Assembly: GCF_000444875.1 (NCBI RefSeq)
Contig: NC_021985.1
Coordinates: forward strand, 7,150,170 to 7,214,169
Length of the DNA: 64,000 nt
Direction: 5' to 3'
Source of the DNA: Streptomyces collinus Tu 365
GTDB lineage: Bacteria > Actinomycetota > Actinomycetes > Streptomycetales > Streptomycetaceae
The notes under the pieces were generated by a model that saw only the letters and a program-made list of their open reading frames with translations, ran no database searches and was not told the origin of the DNA. Positions 26,845-35,574 of the stretch are shown here, piece after piece. The first letter of the stretch is position 1. Each line of letters starts with the position of its first letter. A program made the position numbers and the translations under genes.

Positions 26845-27624
26845 TCAGCCCTCGTCCCGACCCGGGTGCCTGCGCAGCAGGTACGTGTCCATGATCCACC
26901 CCTTGCGCTCGCGCGCCTCCGCCCGCAGCCGCTCGATGCGCGGACCGGCCTCGGCGAGCGGCCCGGAGACGAGGATCTCGTCCGGCGTGCCGAGGTACGC
27001 GCCCCAGTAGATGTCGATGTCGTCGTCGGCGTACCTGCGGAAGGTCTGGTGCGCGTCCAGCATCACGACGACGTCGTCCACCCCCTCGGGGAAGCCCTCC
27101 GCCAGCCGCCGCCCCGTGGTGATCTGCACCGGCCGCGCCACCCGGTTCAGCCCGGTGCGGTGCCGGGCGACCAGCGAGGAGACGCTGCTGATGCCGGGCA
27201 CCACGTCGTACTCGAACTCCACCGCGCCGCGGCCCAGCACCTCCTCCAGGATGCCCAGCGTGCTGTCGTACAGGGACGGGTCGCCCCACACCAGGAAGGC
27301 CCCGGTGCCGTCCTCGTCCAGCTCCCCGGCGATCAGCCGCTCGTAGATCTCCGCGCGTGCGCTGCGCCAGTCCTCCACGGCCGGCGAGTACGAGGCGCCG
27401 CCCGCCGCGCGGTCCCGCTCGGGGTCACGGACCTCGGCCACCCGGTAGCCGCCCCCGGGCAGGTGCGCGTCCAGCATGTCCCGGCGGAGCCGGGTCAGGT
27501 CACTCTTCACCTCGCCCTTGTCGAGCAGGAAGAACACGTCCGTGCTCCGCAGCGCCTTGACCGCCTGCAGGGTCAGCTGGTCGGGGTCGCCCGCACCGAT
27601 ACCGATGACATGAATCTTTCGCAC
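26845..27624 (-). CDS. cobF: Precorrin-6A synthase (deacetylating)
   Basis: A 259-aa tetrapyrrole methylase. CobF methylates precorrin-5 at C-1 with loss of acetate, the aerobic-route step just before CobK. The N-terminal motif GIGAGDPDQLTLQAVKAL and the GP-loop-like VWGDPSLYD mark the methylase fold; VPGISSVSSLVARHRTGLN is the substrate-side block. The start is the GTG at 27624. CobF is specific to the aerobic pathway, so the organism makes B12 aerobically. It is convergent with cobK. Confidence 0.94.
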   Translation of the reverse strand: MRKIHVIGIGAGDPDQLTLQAVKALRSTDVFFLLDKGEVKSDLTRLRRDMLDAHLPGGGYRVAEVRDPERDRAAGGASYSPAVEDWRSARAEIYERLIAGELDEDGTGAFLVWGDPSLYDSTLGILEEVLGRGAVEFEYDVVPGISSVSSLVARHRTGLNRVARPVQITTGRRLAEGFPEGVDDVVVMLDAHQTFRRYADDDIDIYWGAYLGTPDEILVSGPLAEAGPRIERLRAEARERKGWIMDTYLLRRHPGRDEG

Positions 27625-27722
27625 GCCCCGAGTCTGCCGTACGCCCCCCGGCGCGGGTGCGGCGCCTCCGGCCGCGGGTGGGACGCCTGCGCGCGCCCCG
27701 CGCCGGCCGCTCGGCCGCCCGC

Positions 27723-28259
27723 TCAGAAACCGAGCCGAGGCGCCTCGGCCACCGCGTCGACGGGACCCGTGCCCGACTCCACCCGCCCGGCCAGCTCCCG
27801 CGCCCACACGACGAGCCCCGCGACGCCGATCCCGTAGGGCCGGTCCTCGCCGGTGGCGGCCGACCACTCCGCGACCGCCCCCGCGCCGCGCCGCAGCAGC
27901 CGCGCCCCGCCGGTGGCGTTGCCGCGGGCCGCGTGCGTGAGCCCCACCGCGAGCTGGGCCAGCCCCCGCCACAGCGCGCGCTCCTCGCCGGGCCCCGCCT
28001 TCCAGGCGTCCTCGAACACCTCGTGGGCGTGGAAGGGCTTGCCCGCCTCCAGCAGCGCCTGCGCCTCCACGACCGTCTCCCGCGGGGTCCGCACGATCCC
28101 TTCGGGCTGTCGCTCGACCCCTTGCGTGCCGTACGGCAGCGGCCGCCCCAGCCCGTCCCGCGGCCGGGCGTTGCGCGCCCGCCCCTCCGGGTCCCGGTCC
28201 CGGCCGCCCGTCGTCCCGCCCGTGCCGCCCGCGTCGCGCGTCTCACCCGTCTCGCCCAT
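27723..28259 (-). CDS. DUF309 protein
   Basis: A 178-aa protein with a DUF309 domain in its second half. The family motif HAHEVFEDAWKAGPGEERALW (here given in part as HAHEVFEDAWK) lies at about residues 75-95, followed by GLAQLAVGLTHAARGN; the histidines and glutamates could bind metal. The first 50 residues are Gly/Arg-rich and probably disordered. I start at the ATG at 28259 (MGETGETRD), since a longer frame would run into the promoter of the tRNA gene. Function unknown; conserved in actinobacteria and cyanobacteria. Confidence 0.82.
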   Translation of the reverse strand: MGETGETRDAGGTGGTTGGRDRDPEGRARNARPRDGLGRPLPYGTQGVERQPEGIVRTPRETVVEAQALLEAGKPFHAHEVFEDAWKAGPGEERALWRGLAQLAVGLTHAARGNATGGARLLRRGAGAVAEWSAATGEDRPYGIGVAGLVVWARELAGRVESGTGPVDAVAEAPRLGF

Positions 28260-28364
28260 ACGACCGATTGTCCCCGCCCCGCCCCGAACCCTCTTCGGCG
28301 CACCCCCGCGCGTGGGGTAAAGTGCTGTTCGCGCGATCACGCGGGTCACCGCGAGTGAGCGCAT

Positions 28365-28438
<74 letters not shown>

Positions 28439-28455
28439 CTCGTGAGAGTCGCAGG

Positions 28456-28495
28456 TCAGGGGCCATTTCAGAGCAGATCTGAAGCGGCCCCTTGA
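28456..28495 (+). terminator. Imperfect hairpin after tRNA-Pro copy 2
   Basis: Arms AGGGGCC/GGCCCCT and TTCAGA/TCTGAA pair with one internal mismatch around the loop GCAGA. It probably ends the tRNA transcript, but its sequence is unrelated to the hairpins after the other two tRNA copies. Confidence 0.55.
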
Positions 28496-28650
28496 TCATT
28501 CTTGGGGACCGGTTGGGGACCACCGCACGTGACTGGGCCGAAGCGCGCCTTGACCCGGTCGAGGTGCGCCGAGCGGCTTGTCATGGTGCGAACGGCGGCC
28601 CTCGACAGGCCGATGGCCGTACGCCGACGCTCATCAGCAGCGGTCGGCAC
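28468..28650 (-). pseudogene. Possible C-terminal remnant of a site-specific integrase
   Basis: A 60-codon minus-strand frame ends 30 bp from the tRNA 3' end. Its tail, CGGPQPVPKNDQGAASDLL, resembles the Gly-Pro-rich tails that many actinobacterial tyrosine integrases have where their genes abut a tRNA attachment site, and its orientation (reading toward the tRNA) is right. None of the catalytic RHRY residues are present, so at best this is a degraded scar. The similarity was judged from memory of such tails, without alignment. Confidence 0.3.
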
Positions 28651-28785
28651 TCGTGCCTGGGTTCCGGGTCGCTGGGAGAAGACCGGTGTCGGGGCGCCGT
28701 CGTTCTGACTGCGGTGGAGAGACTGACGTCGCGTCAGGGGGCCTGAGGCGCCGGCCGAAGGGGGACTGGGCGGTCTCCGTCCGCG

Positions 28786-29655
28786 TCACAGGCCGGCGTA
28801 CGGACCTGTGACCGCCGCCGTGGCCGCGCAGGACAGGTAGTTCTTCGCGTGGTGGAATCCGTAGCCCGCGTGCACGGTGTCCGTCAGGTCGAGGCCGATT
28901 CCCCGGAACGCGCGGCCGAGCCCCGGAGGGATGGCCACGGGGTCGCCGGGGTCCGCGATGTTCACCCACCGGCGCACGCACGCGGGCCGCTCGCCGCGGC
29001 GGCCCTCCGGGCCGTCCTCGGGGCGGGGCAGCAGCCGGTCGAATACGGCGCGCGGCATCGCCAGCGGAGAGCCGACGGTCAGCAGCAGTTCGACGTCCAG
29101 TTCAGGATGTGCGTGCAGCGCCTCGTAGGCGACGACGGAACCGAGGGAGTGCGCGATGACGATCCGGGGCCGGTGCAGGGCAATCCGCGCGCCCACCTCC
29201 TCGCGGGCGGCCGTCCGGGCGGAGTCGTTGTCATGCCGCAGATAGGCGGCCACCTCGCGGAAGAAGACCCGGATGAACAGCCGGGTCAGCCGGCCGTCCA
29301 GGCTGAAGCGTTCCGCCACCCAGGCCGCAGCGTGGCGCAGGGGAAGCGTGAGCGCGCCCTGGCTGACCGGCCGCGGGGCGTCCAGGGCGTCCAGCCACTG
29401 GGCCATCAGCTCCCGGGCGAGCGGGTCGTCCAACTCCTCCGGGTCCCCGTCCCCCTGGGGTACGGGGCCGGTGCGCAGCAGCGGCGCGTAGTAGGCGAAG
29501 TCCCAGTCGAACGCCGAAACGGGCACCTTGAGGCCGGACGCCAGATGCGACGCCCAGTCGGCCGCGCAGGCGGCGCGCACGGCGTCCGGGGTGCGGCGGC
29601 GGTCGAGATGTCCGACACCGTGCACACCGACGATACGGACCGGGGTTGTCGTCAT
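28786..29655 (-). CDS. Alpha/beta hydrolase, third gene of the caspase operon
   Basis: A 289-aa serine hydrolase-like protein. The core opens with VRIVGVHGVGHLDRR, the nucleophile elbow is AHSLGS (S170), a candidate acid is in NIADPGDPVAIP (D235 or D238), and a histidine pair is at FHHAKNYL (H268/H269). There is no signal peptide. The start ATG overlaps the stop of the WD40 gene (ATGA), and GGAGG lies seven bases upstream, so it is translated with the caspase-STAND and WD40 genes. Hydrolases in such operons may be lipid- or ester-cleaving effectors. That it is activated by the caspase is inference. Confidence 0.85.
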   Translation of the reverse strand: MTTTPVRIVGVHGVGHLDRRRTPDAVRAACAADWASHLASGLKVPVSAFDWDFAYYAPLLRTGPVPQGDGDPEELDDPLARELMAQWLDALDAPRPVSQGALTLPLRHAAAWVAERFSLDGRLTRLFIRVFFREVAAYLRHDNDSARTAAREEVGARIALHRPRIVIAHSLGSVVAYEALHAHPELDVELLLTVGSPLAMPRAVFDRLLPRPEDGPEGRRGERPACVRRWVNIADPGDPVAIPPGLGRAFRGIGLDLTDTVHAGYGFHHAKNYLSCAATAAVTGPYAGL

Positions 29656-31949
29656 GAGGGCCTCCACGCCGCGGGGGTGAGAGTCAGGGCGATCACCTCG
29701 TGCCCCATGCCGAGCACGATGTGCCCTTCGGGGCCTGCGCCGACGCTGTGCGGGACGTCGGGCAGGGCGAGAGTGGTCAGGCATCGTCCGTTCGCGAGGT
29801 CCCACACCCGGGCCGCGCAGTCGTAGCCGGTGGTGATCGCCCACGTGGTGTCGCCGCGCACCAGGGCGGCGATGCCTGTCACGCCGTCGGTGTGCCCCTC
29901 GAGCGCCGTGGGCTCACGGGGGTCGCTCAGGTCCCAGACCCGTACGGCGCCCTCACTGTTCCCGGTGACCGCGACGGGCAGGCCGCCGAGGGTGGTGGCC
30001 GCGACGGCGGTGACGGCTGGCGCGTCGCGGTCCAAGGGGACCGTCGCGGCCCGCTCGTCGCCCAGGTCGGGGTGCCAGTCGGCCCCCGACGCGGCTGCGA
30101 AGACGGCGGCGAGCCGGTCACCGACGACCACGACGTCGATTGTCCGTACCTCCTGGGCGACGACACTGACGGCGCGTCTGAGGGCCACGTCCCACACCCG
30201 GACCGTGCCGTCCGCGGCGGCCGTGACGGCGAACGGTCGCTCGTGCAGGACCGCCAGACCGACCCCTGTCACCCGTTCGGTGTGGCGGGTGAACACCGCC
30301 GTTGTCCGGCCGCTGACCGCGTCCCACACACGCGCGGTCCGGTCGGTGCTGCCCGTGAGGGCGACAGGCCGCCCGGCCACGACGGCCATGGCCACACTGG
30401 TGATCGGTCCCCGGTGCCCTTCCAGCACCGTTCTGGTGGTACCGGCGGTCACGTCCCACACGCGTGCCGTGTGATCGCGGCTGCCGGTGACCGCGAGCGT
30501 ATGGCCGTCGGCCGAGGCGGTGGCCGCGTCGGTGACCGCGTCCGTGTGGCCCTGCAACCCGACCACGGTGCTGCGCGCGGAGAGGTCCCAGACCTTGACG
30601 GACCCGCGCTCGCCCGCGGTGACGACGACGGGCCAGCCCGCCGGGTCGGCCACGGCCACGCCGGACAGCCACTGCGAACTGCGGTCCACGGTCGTGGTGG
30701 CGGCGGTACGGCCCGTGGACAGGTCCCACACCCGGGCTGTCCCGTCCCTGCTGGAGGTGACGGCGACAGGACGGCCGTCGAGGACCGCGGCGGCCGCGCC
30801 CGTCACCCAGTCGGTGTGCCCGACGAGGACCGTTTCCTGACGGCCGTTGATCAGGTCCCAGACGCGTGCCGTGCAGTCCCGGCCGGCGGTGATCGCCACC
30901 GGTCGGCCGTCCATCACGGTCAGGGCCGCTCCGAGGACCCAGTGCGTGTGGCCGGTCAGGGTGAGACCCGGGCCGTGCGGTCCGGTGTCGAGGTCCCAGA
31001 CGCGGGCCGTGCCGTCGTAGCTGGTGGTCACTGCCACGGGCCAGCCCTGGAGCACCTCGGCGGCCACCGAGGTCACCGGGGCGGTGTGGGCGGGCGGGAA
31101 GGCCCTGGGGTGGCTCTCCGCGAGCAGGTCGGCGGCCAGGTCCCAGAGGTGGACCGTGCCCGCGTACGCAGTGATCACCGCGATCGGCCGGCCTTCCACG
31201 AAGGCGGTGCCCACGCCCGTCAGCGGACCGGCCAGGACGCGCTGGACGGAGATGGTGCGACCGGTGGCCAGGTCCCACACACGAGCGGTCCCGTCCCAGC
31301 TGGAGGTGACGGCGACCGGCCGGCCGCCGGCGATCGTCACCGCCACCGCGGTCACGGCGCTGGTGTGCCCTTCGAGGGTGTGGGTGGTGAGTCCGGTGGC
31401 CAGGTCCCACACCCGCACTCTGCCGCCGTAGCCGGAGGTCACCGCGACGGGCTGCCCGTCGAGCGCCGTCAGCGCTACGCCGGTGACCTCGTGGGTGTGA
31501 CCCTCCAGCGTGGCGCTCAGGGACGTCGCGGCCTGCTGGCTGGTTGCCCACCGGTGTTCCCAGTCGCTGCCGCGTGCCAGCTCGCGGCCGAGTTCGAACG
31601 CCTGGAAACGTGCCGCGTCCAGGGCCAGGATCTGCCGCCGCTGGTACGGCTGGAGGCGCCGGTGGGCGCTGTAGGAGGCCCGGTAGACCATCGCGGCGAC
31701 CCGGGCGTCCCGCGCGCCGGCGCTGCTCAGGATCTCGGAGACCGCCTCCGGGTCCGCCTCGACGAGGAAGTCCGCGTCCAGCAGCAGGTCGTCCGCCCGG
31801 CTCGCCCGTACGGCGTGCTGGGCGGCGTGCCGCAGCAGATAGGGGTCGGCGACCTGCCAGAGGCGCCGGCCTTCCCCGGCGTCGGGTACGGAGTCCAGCA
31901 GACGGGCGTAGACCGCTTCGGCGTACGGTGACCGGATCGGCGCGTTCAA
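29652..31949 (-). CDS. WD40-repeat protein, downstream half of a caspase-STAND-WD40 system
   Basis: A 765-aa protein. Residues 1-135 are helical and resemble the linker that in STAND proteins joins the ATPase to its repeats. After this come twelve clear WD dipeptide repeats (ARVWDLATG and variants), one degenerate blade (around SGADWHPDLGD) and a closing blade, which makes fourteen and fits two seven-bladed propellers. The start is a TTG that overlaps the stop of the caspase-STAND gene (TTGA), with AGGGGGGA upstream as ribosome site. In many streptomycetes these parts are a single polypeptide. The propellers probably sense a ligand or protein and restrain the ATPase. Confidence 0.88.
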   Translation of the reverse strand: MNAPIRSPYAEAVYARLLDSVPDAGEGRRLWQVADPYLLRHAAQHAVRASRADDLLLDADFLVEADPEAVSEILSSAGARDARVAAMVYRASYSAHRRLQPYQRRQILALDAARFQAFELGRELARGSDWEHRWATSQQAATSLSATLEGHTHEVTGVALTALDGQPVAVTSGYGGRVRVWDLATGLTTHTLEGHTSAVTAVAVTIAGGRPVAVTSSWDGTARVWDLATGRTISVQRVLAGPLTGVGTAFVEGRPIAVITAYAGTVHLWDLAADLLAESHPRAFPPAHTAPVTSVAAEVLQGWPVAVTTSYDGTARVWDLDTGPHGPGLTLTGHTHWVLGAALTVMDGRPVAITAGRDCTARVWDLINGRQETVLVGHTDWVTGAAAAVLDGRPVAVTSSRDGTARVWDLSTGRTAATTTVDRSSQWLSGVAVADPAGWPVVVTAGERGSVKVWDLSARSTVVGLQGHTDAVTDAATASADGHTLAVTGSRDHTARVWDVTAGTTRTVLEGHRGPITSVAMAVVAGRPVALTGSTDRTARVWDAVSGRTTAVFTRHTERVTGVGLAVLHERPFAVTAAADGTVRVWDVALRRAVSVVAQEVRTIDVVVVGDRLAAVFAAASGADWHPDLGDERAATVPLDRDAPAVTAVAATTLGGLPVAVTGNSEGAVRVWDLSDPREPTALEGHTDGVTGIAALVRGDTTWAITTGYDCAARVWDLANGRCLTTLALPDVPHSVGAGPEGHIVLGMGHEVIALTLTPAAWRPS

Positions 31950-34021
31950 GCCCCGTCCCCCCTGCCCAGGTCGTGCGGATCGGCGCGCAGGCGTTCGGCC
32001 AGGCTCTCGTGGAAGAGCCGGTACAGCGTGGTGCCGTCGACGTCGACATCGCGCCGCAGGTAGAAACGGGCCTGGTCCAGGGCCTCGCGGACGAGCGCGG
32101 GCTTGAGCGGCTCGCTTCCGGCGGTCTGTGGGCCGACCGCGACGTTCTGCGGGGCGAAGGCGACGGCGGCGTGGGCGAGGACGCGCTCCGGCATGCCCAG
32201 CCCCTCTGCGTGGGCCAGGGCCGCGAGCACCGGGCGCATCCATGGCCGGTCGCCCGGGCCCGCCAGGTCCAGGCGGAGCAGCTCGGTGAGTTCCCGGGGT
32301 GTGGCGAGCCCCAGTTGCCGTGCCCGGGCCGGGTCGCTCTCGACCGGCAGGGTCAGGAGATGCCGCAGATAGAGGCCGGCGACGAGGAACTCGCCCCACT
32401 CCAAGGGCTGTTCATCGGCCTGGCCGGCTTCTCCCGGGGATCCGACGAGCCGGACGGCGATGCCTGCCGCGAGCTCCCGGGCGGCGGCCGCGTTCTCCTT
32501 GTGCTCGTAGGGGCCGCCGCCGCTGGCCAGCAAGTCCCGGACGTACGTCTCCAGACCGGTGCGCAGGTCGTCCCGGTCGGCCGCGTTGAGGTCGATCAGC
32601 AGCCCGTCCCGCATGGCGATGTCCAGCAGCACGCCGAACGGCGGCTCGGGTCGGGTGCCGATCAGAAGGCGCACGCCGTTGCCGCGCGTGGCCTCCTGGG
32701 CGAGGGGAACGAGCAGTGCCCGGACCACGTCCGCCGGCCGTTCGGCCTCGTCCAGGGCGTCGAGCACGAGCGTGGCGGGTTCCTTCGGGTCCGTACCGGC
32801 GAGCCGCGCGAGCCCTTCCGCGTCCCATCCGCCGGTCGGCCTGTCCTCGGGGCGGGCCCCGAGCTGACGGGCAAGGGAGTCGGCTATCTCCTCCAGGTTG
32901 CGGCGGCGCGCGTGCACGACGGCGAGCCGGCTGTTGGCCGCGGGGCGGTGCGGCAGGGGCAGCCACAGGTGCTGGGTGGTGGTGCGGAGCGCGGGATGGG
33001 CGGCGCAGACCGTCACGCCCAGCAGGGCCGACTTGCCCACGCCAGGCTTGCCGGTGACGACGCCGAACCGTGGGCCCGCGCCGTCGAACCACTCGGTGAG
33101 TTCGGCGGCCTCCTTGGCGCGGCCCCGGAAGTAGCCCTGGGCGAGCCCTCGATCCAGGGCTTCGGCGCCGGCGCCCCGCTTCATGAAGTGCAGCGGGTCG
33201 AGCGCCTCGTCGGCCAGCGGTGCCAGGTCCTCGTCCAGCTCGGCGGAGAGGCCGGCCCCGGCACGGTATTCGGGGTTGGGAAAGAAAGGCAGGTGGTCGA
33301 GCGTGTCGAAAAACGGGATGTGGCTTCCGGCGAGCTCCTGGGACAGGCCCTCCGCCGCGTTGAGCCGCGCCACCTTGCGCTTGATCTCGCGCACGACCGT
33401 CGGCAGCGGGATGTAACGGCGCGAGGGGTCCGCACGGAGAAGGCCGTCGCGGTACTCGTTCAGCACCGCCGTGGTGGCGCGGCTGAGCCGGTAACCGAAG
33501 GCCCTGTCCCTCGCCCCGGAGGCGGCGATCACCCAGGCTCGTCGCTCCAGGGTGCTCATCTGGTGGTGCCAGGGGAGTTCGGCGGCGACACCGGAGTGGC
33601 ACAGGTCGAGGATGAACAAGGTGAGGGGTCGGACCTTCTCCGGGTGCGACTCGATCAGGCTGATCCACGCGACGACGGGATCGTCGAGGTTGCGCCCGTC
33701 CCGGCCCACCGCGTGCAGCGTGCGCTCGCCGGAGGCGGCGATCCGGCCGTGCGCCACCAGGTGCACGACGAGTACGGCGGTGTTGTCGTCCGGCATGGTG
33801 ATCGCGGCCCGGATCCGGCCGGACGGGTCGCCGTCCCCCGCCCCGACGGATGAGGGCGCGTCGCCGCCGGCGGGGGGAGGCCGGTAGCCGAAACGTGCCA
33901 GCGCCTTCGCGACGTCCGCGGCGCGGCGCGGGGCTTCGGCGAGCGGGTCGAGCTCCTGCTGTTCCAGCGACGGCGGTCCGTCCTGACCGTCGTCGTCGAT
34001 CGAAAGACCGATCGTGAGCAT
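31946..34021 (-). CDS. Caspase-family (C14) protease fused to a STAND/NACHT-like ATPase
   Basis: A 691-aa protein. Residues 1-240 are a caspase-like p20 domain with the catalytic pair H91 (VVHLVAHG) and C141 (LFILDLCHSG). Residues about 295-560 are a STAND-type P-loop ATPase with Walker A GKPGVGKS (324-331) and Walker B LVLDALDE (418-425); a helical region completes it. Such proteins sense a trigger through C-terminal repeats, oligomerise with ATP and activate the protease, a scheme linked to regulated cell death and phage defence in bacteria. Here the repeats are in the next, overlapping gene. I use the ATG at 34021; a GTG at 34033 is possible. Target protein unknown. Confidence 0.9.
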   Translation of the reverse strand: MLTIGLSIDDDGQDGPPSLEQQELDPLAEAPRRAADVAKALARFGYRPPPAGGDAPSSVGAGDGDPSGRIRAAITMPDDNTAVLVVHLVAHGRIAASGERTLHAVGRDGRNLDDPVVAWISLIESHPEKVRPLTLFILDLCHSGVAAELPWHHQMSTLERRAWVIAASGARDRAFGYRLSRATTAVLNEYRDGLLRADPSRRYIPLPTVVREIKRKVARLNAAEGLSQELAGSHIPFFDTLDHLPFFPNPEYRAGAGLSAELDEDLAPLADEALDPLHFMKRGAGAEALDRGLAQGYFRGRAKEAAELTEWFDGAGPRFGVVTGKPGVGKSALLGVTVCAAHPALRTTTQHLWLPLPHRPAANSRLAVVHARRRNLEEIADSLARQLGARPEDRPTGGWDAEGLARLAGTDPKEPATLVLDALDEAERPADVVRALLVPLAQEATRGNGVRLLIGTRPEPPFGVLLDIAMRDGLLIDLNAADRDDLRTGLETYVRDLLASGGGPYEHKENAAAARELAAGIAVRLVGSPGEAGQADEQPLEWGEFLVAGLYLRHLLTLPVESDPARARQLGLATPRELTELLRLDLAGPGDRPWMRPVLAALAHAEGLGMPERVLAHAAVAFAPQNVAVGPQTAGSEPLKPALVREALDQARFYLRRDVDVDGTTLYRLFHESLAERLRADPHDLGRGDGA

Positions 34022-34380
34022 CGTCCGCAGCACAGAACCCCCGGCCCCCGTCGTCGTTTCCGCCCGGCCGGCTCCCGCCGTCCGCACGCTCGCGCGGACA
34101 GCGTCGCGGCCGGGACATCGAGCGATTTTCGCAGGCTCGTCCCCCCGTCACCACCGAGTCCGGGACATTCGTCACGGGGGCAGGGGAGGGGGAGTTGTGC
34201 GTGCGGGGCGGAGCGGGGTGCGGGGGCCGCAAGCCGAACTGCTCCCGCGGTCGCGAGCCGCTCCGACCAGCCCCGCGATCGATAAGCGGACGACGCCCGA
34301 CGGATGCACCGTAGGTTGTGCCGGTGCCCGGTTCCGCGGAGTCGGTTGCCCGGTCCCGGGCGGACGGCCATGCTGGAGCG
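34022..34380. other. Divergent intergenic region between the caspase operon and the macro-domain gene
   Basis: The 359-bp region must hold the promoters of both flanking, divergently read transcripts. It contains a G-rich stretch (about 34176-34230) but I found no convincing promoter hexamers, operators or coding sequence. Confidence 0.45.
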
Positions 34381-35541
34381 ATGACCGTGGGGGAGGCGCC
34401 GGCAGCGCGCCGGACGGTACTCGACGCAGTGGTCGACGACCTGCGCACAATCCGTGAACTGGGACTGGCGCGCCTGCACGAGGCCGAGCCGGCGGCGCTG
34501 CGCGAGGTGCTCGCCGCGCGCTCGGCCGCCCCGGCCGGGACGGCCCCGGTGCCGGACGACGGCGCGGCGGACGCCGCCGCGATCGAGGAGGCCCTGCGCC
34601 GGGCCGCGGGCAGCCTGGACTCCGCGCAGTGGCGTACGGCCGCGCTGGCCACCTTCGGCTTTCTGCCCGGCACCCGGGAACTGACGGGCAAGGAGCGCAG
34701 GGAGCGTGCCGCCGCCGCCTTCGAGCGGACCGTGGACCACTTCCGCAAGGAGCCCGAGAGACTGCTGGTCCGTCAGGTGGCGCAGGCCCTGCTGGAGAAC
34801 CGCGCCCCGGCGCCCGCGGCCGGCCGCTCCGCACCCGACGGGCGGACCGGAGCCGTGGTGTGCGGGCCGCTGGTCCCGGCCCGCGCCGGCCGGCACCCGG
34901 TGGCCACGGCCTTCCCGCACGGCACCGTGACCGTCACCCTGCACGTGACCCCCATCGAACTGCTCGAAGGGGTCGACGTCCTGGTCTCCTCGGAGAACGT
35001 CTACTTCGAGATGTCCAAGACGTTCCGGCGCACCGTCTCCGGCAGCCTGCGCAGGGCCGGGGCGACGAAGGACGCGGGCGGCCGGATCGTCGACGACGTG
35101 ATAGCCCGTCAACTGGGCGCCTGGAGCGCGCACACGGGAGCCCCGGCCCCGCCGGTGGCCGCGGGCACGGTCGCCGTCACCCAGCCGGGGGAGCTGAGCG
35201 CCCGCGGCGTGCGCCGGATCTTCCACGCGGCGGTCGCCGTCCCGTCGGCGACCGGCGACGGCTACGAGACCGCTCCGGAGGCCGTGGCCGCCGCGGTCCG
35301 GCGGGTATTCGAACTGGCGGGAGCCGAGCGCCGCTCCGGCCGGGTACGGCTGCGGTCCGTCGCCCTGCCGCTGCTCGGGGCGGGGCGCGGCGGGCTCGAC
35401 GCGCGGACCAGCGCCGAGACCATCCTCGGAGCACTGGAGGCGGTACTGGCCGCCGACCCCGACTGGTCGGTGCACCTGGTGACCCGCAACCCGCTCAGCG
35501 CCCGCGCCGTCCTGGACGCGCTGGCCGCCCGGCGGCCGTGA
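34381..35541 (+). CDS. Protein with C-terminal macro (ADP-ribose-binding) domain
   Basis: A 386-aa protein. The N-terminal 160 residues are mostly helical, with no family I recognise. The C-terminal part looks like a macro domain: VDVLVSSENVYFEMSK matches the early strand and asparagine segment, the next blocks are GTVAVTQPGEL and RRIFHAAVAVPS, and RSVALPLLGAGRGGLDARTS is the loop that wraps the distal ribose. Macro domains bind or hydrolyse ADP-ribose on proteins, RNA or as free nucleotide. Position beside a caspase operon and near a RES NAD+-degrading toxin suggests a sensor or detoxifier of NAD+-derived products; that role is inferred. Confidence 0.72.
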   Translation: MTVGEAPAARRTVLDAVVDDLRTIRELGLARLHEAEPAALREVLAARSAAPAGTAPVPDDGAADAAAIEEALRRAAGSLDSAQWRTAALATFGFLPGTRELTGKERRERAAAAFERTVDHFRKEPERLLVRQVAQALLENRAPAPAAGRSAPDGRTGAVVCGPLVPARAGRHPVATAFPHGTVTVTLHVTPIELLEGVDVLVSSENVYFEMSKTFRRTVSGSLRRAGATKDAGGRIVDDVIARQLGAWSAHTGAPAPPVAAGTVAVTQPGELSARGVRRIFHAAVAVPSATGDGYETAPEAVAAAVRRVFELAGAERRSGRVRLRSVALPLLGAGRGGLDARTSAETILGALEAVLAADPDWSVHLVTRNPLSARAVLDALAARRP

Positions 35542-35574
35542 GACCGCTCATCCCGCTCGACCCGCTCGGCTCAG

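Larger units (their letters stand above)
28439..28785. other. Gene-free junction downstream of tRNA-Pro copy 2
   Basis: This stretch holds a hairpin (28456-28495), the direct repeat TTGGGGACC (28502-28510 and 28513-28521), and the possible integrase tail described separately. No intact gene is convincing. It marks the left edge of the unusual gene cluster that follows. Confidence 0.5.

Noticed and set aside
28492..28746. 84-codon plus-strand frame after tRNA copy 2
   Set aside because: No ribosome site or domain, and codon use is not typical of the neighbouring genes.
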